A DNA stretch of 6,964 bases from Verrucomicrobiales bacterium (GTDB lineage Bacteria > Verrucomicrobiota > Verrucomicrobiia > Limisphaerales > UBA1100), in assembly GCA_003517285.1 (NCBI GenBank), contig DPAW01000074.1, positions 1,911 through 8,874 of the forward strand. Reading direction: 5' to 3'. The notes under the pieces are model-generated. The model did no database searches. It saw nothing but the letters and a program-made list of their open reading frames with translations, and was not told where the DNA came from. This document shows positions 4,745-6,964 of this stretch, piece by piece (the stretch's first letter is position 1; every line of letters starts with the position of its first letter). Made by a program: the position numbers and the translations under genes.

Positions 4745-6964
4745 AACGAACCCAAATCATTGCCCACGGAGAAAGCTCGGCAAAAAACGCTGAATGCCCT
4801 CCAGATTCTGAACACCGACCCCGAGCCTGCCTTCGATCAACTCGCCCAATTGGCCGCCCATATTACCGAAGCTCCCTATGCCGCCATTAGCTTCACCGGC
4901 CCGAATGAGCAATGGTGCAAGGCGGAATACGGCTGGACGCTCGGGGCCATTCCGCGCGATCAATCGCCTTGCGCCATCAGCGTGGAACGAGGCGCACCGC
5001 TCATTGTCGAGAACGCCCAGAAACACGAAGACATCCGCCACTTGGCACCGGTCACCGAAGATGGTATTCGGTTTTACGCCGGCTTTCCCTTTTCCGCAAA
5101 CAACCAAACTGTTGGCGCATTGTGTGTGGCCGGCCCGGAATCACAATCGCTGGATGATTCACAAATTGAATTACTCGAAGGCTTGGCTACACAGGCGAGT
5201 CTCCATCTGGAAAACCGCTACCAGATCAATCAACTGAAAGAGGAAAACGCCGAACTCCTCATTCAGGAACTCGGCGCGGAAATGGCCGAGGAAAAATACC
5301 GAAGTATTTTCGATCACGTCCAAGAGGGCATTTTCCAAACCACAGCGGATGGCGAATTTATTTCGGCGAACCCAATGCTGGCGCGGATTTATGGGTTCGA
5401 TTCCCCGGAAGAACTTATCAGCCAAATGAAGGATGTCTCCCGGGAATTGTATGTGGACCCCCATCGTCGCGAGGAATTCATCAAGATCATGACCGAGCGG
5501 GACGTGATCCATAATTTTGTTTCCCAGATCAAAAAAAATGATGGCTCGTTAATCTGGATCGCCGAAAATGTTCGTGCCGTACGCAACAAAGATGGCCAAT
5601 TATTGTATTACGAGGGAACCGTGGTGGACATCACGGAGAAGGAGGAAACCGAAAAAGCCCTGCGTGATTCCGAGCTGCTCTACCATTCATTGGTCGAAAC
5701 CATTCCGCAAAACATTGTTAGGAAAAACCGCGAAGGCGTCTTTATTTTCGCCAACCAACAATTTTGCCAAACGGTCGGCAAACCGCTGAAGGATATTCTC
5801 GGGAAAACAGATTACGATCTTTCCCCAAAACATCTCGCTGACAAATATCGCCGCGACGACATGCGCGTCATGGAAACCGGTGAAATCTACGACACCACAG
5901 AAATCCATACTGGCACCGGAAGCGGGGAGGAAAACATCTATATCGAAACGGTCAAAACCCCCCTGCTCGATTCCCAAGGACAAATCAATGGCATCCAGTG
6001 CATGTTTTGGGATGTAACCGAACGGCACCAGATGGAGGAGCAGCTCGCCTATGAACGGGACCTGCTCAATGCGTTATTGGACAATGTTCCGGACCGGATT
6101 TACATCAAAGACACTGAATCGCGCTTCATCAAGGGAAGCGCGGCGCTGGCCAAGCGGCTGGGACTAAAGACGCCCAGCGACATTGTCGGTAAAAACGATT
6201 ATGATTTCCACCCCGATGCTTTAGCCAAGTCATTTCACGAGGACGAGCAACGCGTCATTCTCACCGGCAAACCGATCATCAACAAGGTGGAGCAACAAAC
6301 CGACACCGATGGCCGGGATATTTGGGCTTCGGTCACCAAGGTCCCATTCACTAACCGATCCGGCATTGCCACGGGTGTAATCGGAATTTCCCGTGATATC
6401 ACGGCCTTAAAACTTGCCGAACGCGAAACCGCACGCGCGCGCGACATGGCCTTGGAAGCCGCCCAGATGAAGGCCCAGTTCCTCGCCGTAATGAGTCATG
6501 AGATTCGCACACCAATGAACGGCATCATCGGCATGATCGATCTGCTGCTCGACTCTGATCTCTCGGAGGAACAGCAGGAATATGCAGGTACCGTCCGAAC
6601 GAGTGCCGATGCCTTGTTGGAAATCCTGAATGACATTCTGGATCTCTCCAAGATTGAGGCCGGCCGTTTGGAACTTGAAAAGGCCGAATTCTCACTCCGC
6701 CAAGTGATCGAAGAAGCGGTCGAGCTACATGCTCTTCGAGCCGAGGCCAATCACATTGAATTACACTGCCATATCCCACCTGCGCTGGATGGTCAGTATC
6801 GAGGTGATGCCGGACGACTTCGACAGATTCTTCTCAATCTGATTAGCAACGCGGTGAAGTTCACTGAAGAAGGCGAGGTACAAACAGCTGTTCAGATTAT
6901 TGACGAGACTAATGACGATGTGAAGCTTCAGTTCACCGTATCCGATACAGGCATTGGCATCAGC
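4736..6964 (+). CDS. Soluble sensor histidine kinase, GAF-PAS-PAS-PAS-HisKA-HATPase, 3' end cut by window
   Basis: From GTG 4736 the frame stays open for 743 codons to the right edge. No membrane segment is seen, so this is probably a cytoplasmic sensor. A GAF domain (about 10-155, with FTGPNEQWCKAEYGW) is followed by a short helix, then PAS1 (188-300, ending VVDITEKE), PAS2 (316-430, ending WDVTERHQ) and PAS3 (443-558, ending SRDITALK). The HisKA domain has the phospho-acceptor His588 in MSHEIRTPMNG. The ATPase domain shows the N box around Asn705 (LNLISNAVKFT) and the start of the G1 box DTGIGIS (737-743), where the window ends. The HisKA type is the one usual in hybrid kinases, so receiver domains may follow, but that is inference. 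There is no ATG. An in-frame stop at 4709-4711 limits the start to GTG 4736 or TTG 4760, and the GTG keeps the full N-terminal helix before GAF. The signal and partner regulator are unknown. Confidence 0.93.
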   Translation, partial: MADNEPKSLPTEKARQKTLNALQILNTDPEPAFDQLAQLAAHITEAPYAAISFTGPNEQWCKAEYGWTLGAIPRDQSPCAISVERGAPLIVENAQKHEDIRHLAPVTEDGIRFYAGFPFSANNQTVGALCVAGPESQSLDDSQIELLEGLATQASLHLENRYQINQLKEENAELLIQELGAEMAEEKYRSIFDHVQEGIFQTTADGEFISANPMLARIYGFDSPEELISQMKDVSRELYVDPHRREEFIKIMTERDVIHNFVSQIKKNDGSLIWIAENVRAVRNKDGQLLYYEGTVVDITEKEETEKALRDSELLYHSLVETIPQNIVRKNREGVFIFANQQFCQTVGKPLKDILGKTDYDLSPKHLADKYRRDDMRVMETGEIYDTTEIHTGTGSGEENIYIETVKTPLLDSQGQINGIQCMFWDVTERHQMEEQLAYERDLLNALLDNVPDRIYIKDTESRFIKGSAALAKRLGLKTPSDIVGKNDYDFHPDALAKSFHEDEQRVILTGKPIINKVEQQTDTDGRDIWASVTKVPFTNRSGIATGVIGISRDITALKLAERETARARDMALEAAQMKAQFLAVMSHEIRTPMNGIIGMIDLLLDSDLSEEQQEYAGTVRTSADALLEILNDILDLSKIEAGRLELEKAEFSLRQVIEEAVELHALRAEANHIELHCHIPPALDGQYRGDAGRLRQILLNLISNAVKFTEEGEVQTAVQIIDETNDDVKLQFTVSDTGIGIS

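Noticed and set aside
4878..5237. Plus-strand open frame inside the GAF region
   Set aside because: Out-of-frame shadow of the histidine kinase; Arg/Pro-rich with no domain.
1..6964. CRISPR array, mobile element, tRNA or other RNA gene
   Set aside because: No regularly spaced repeats, transposase or integrase motifs, or cloverleaf-like segments were seen on either strand.

Overview
The window looks like ordinary chromosomal sequence from a bacterium of the PVC group, most likely Verrucomicrobiota. The reasons are the mix of families (a DUF3568-type small lipoprotein, a long-loop CPBP membrane protein, a one-domain eukaryotic-like kinase and an SBF-like permease), moderate GC and densely packed genes. 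This placement is an inference from family composition, not from a marker gene. No insertion sequence, phage gene, tRNA, rRNA, CRISPR array or integrase was seen.

Layout. On the minus strand, 1569 to 1 holds an atypical Ser/Thr protein kinase followed, through an ATGA stop/start overlap, by an SBF-like (YfeH/RCH1-type) membrane transporter that runs off the left edge. Divergently, on the plus strand, come a CPBP-family intramembrane protein (about 1635-2531), a ComF-type phosphoribosyltransferase overlapping it by 32 bases (2500-3231), and accD, the acetyl-CoA carboxylase carboxyltransferase beta subunit (3294-4220). accD converges on a DUF3568-type lipoprotein gene (minus strand, 4600-4217), and the two stop codons interlock in a single CTAG. 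A 135-base divergent spacer (4601-4735) then separates the lipoprotein from a large soluble sensor histidine kinase, GAF-PAS-PAS-PAS-HisKA-HATPase, which is cut by the right edge inside the ATPase domain.

How the genes relate. accD is a housekeeping fatty-acid synthesis gene, and comF is a DNA-uptake or nucleotide-salvage-like gene of broad distribution. The CPBP-comF-accD run is packed like an operon, but no shared pathway is evident. The kinase-transporter pair is the strongest functional link in the window, because the overlap suggests coupled translation. The kinase is also the oddest protein: the beta-3 lysine, the alpha-C glutamate, the HRD arginine and the DFG glycine are all replaced, while the catalytic and metal-binding aspartates remain.

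I did not find a convincing new multi-gene system. The best leads are the degenerate kinase coupled to a transporter, and the palindrome-bearing divergent promoter region in front of the lipoprotein.
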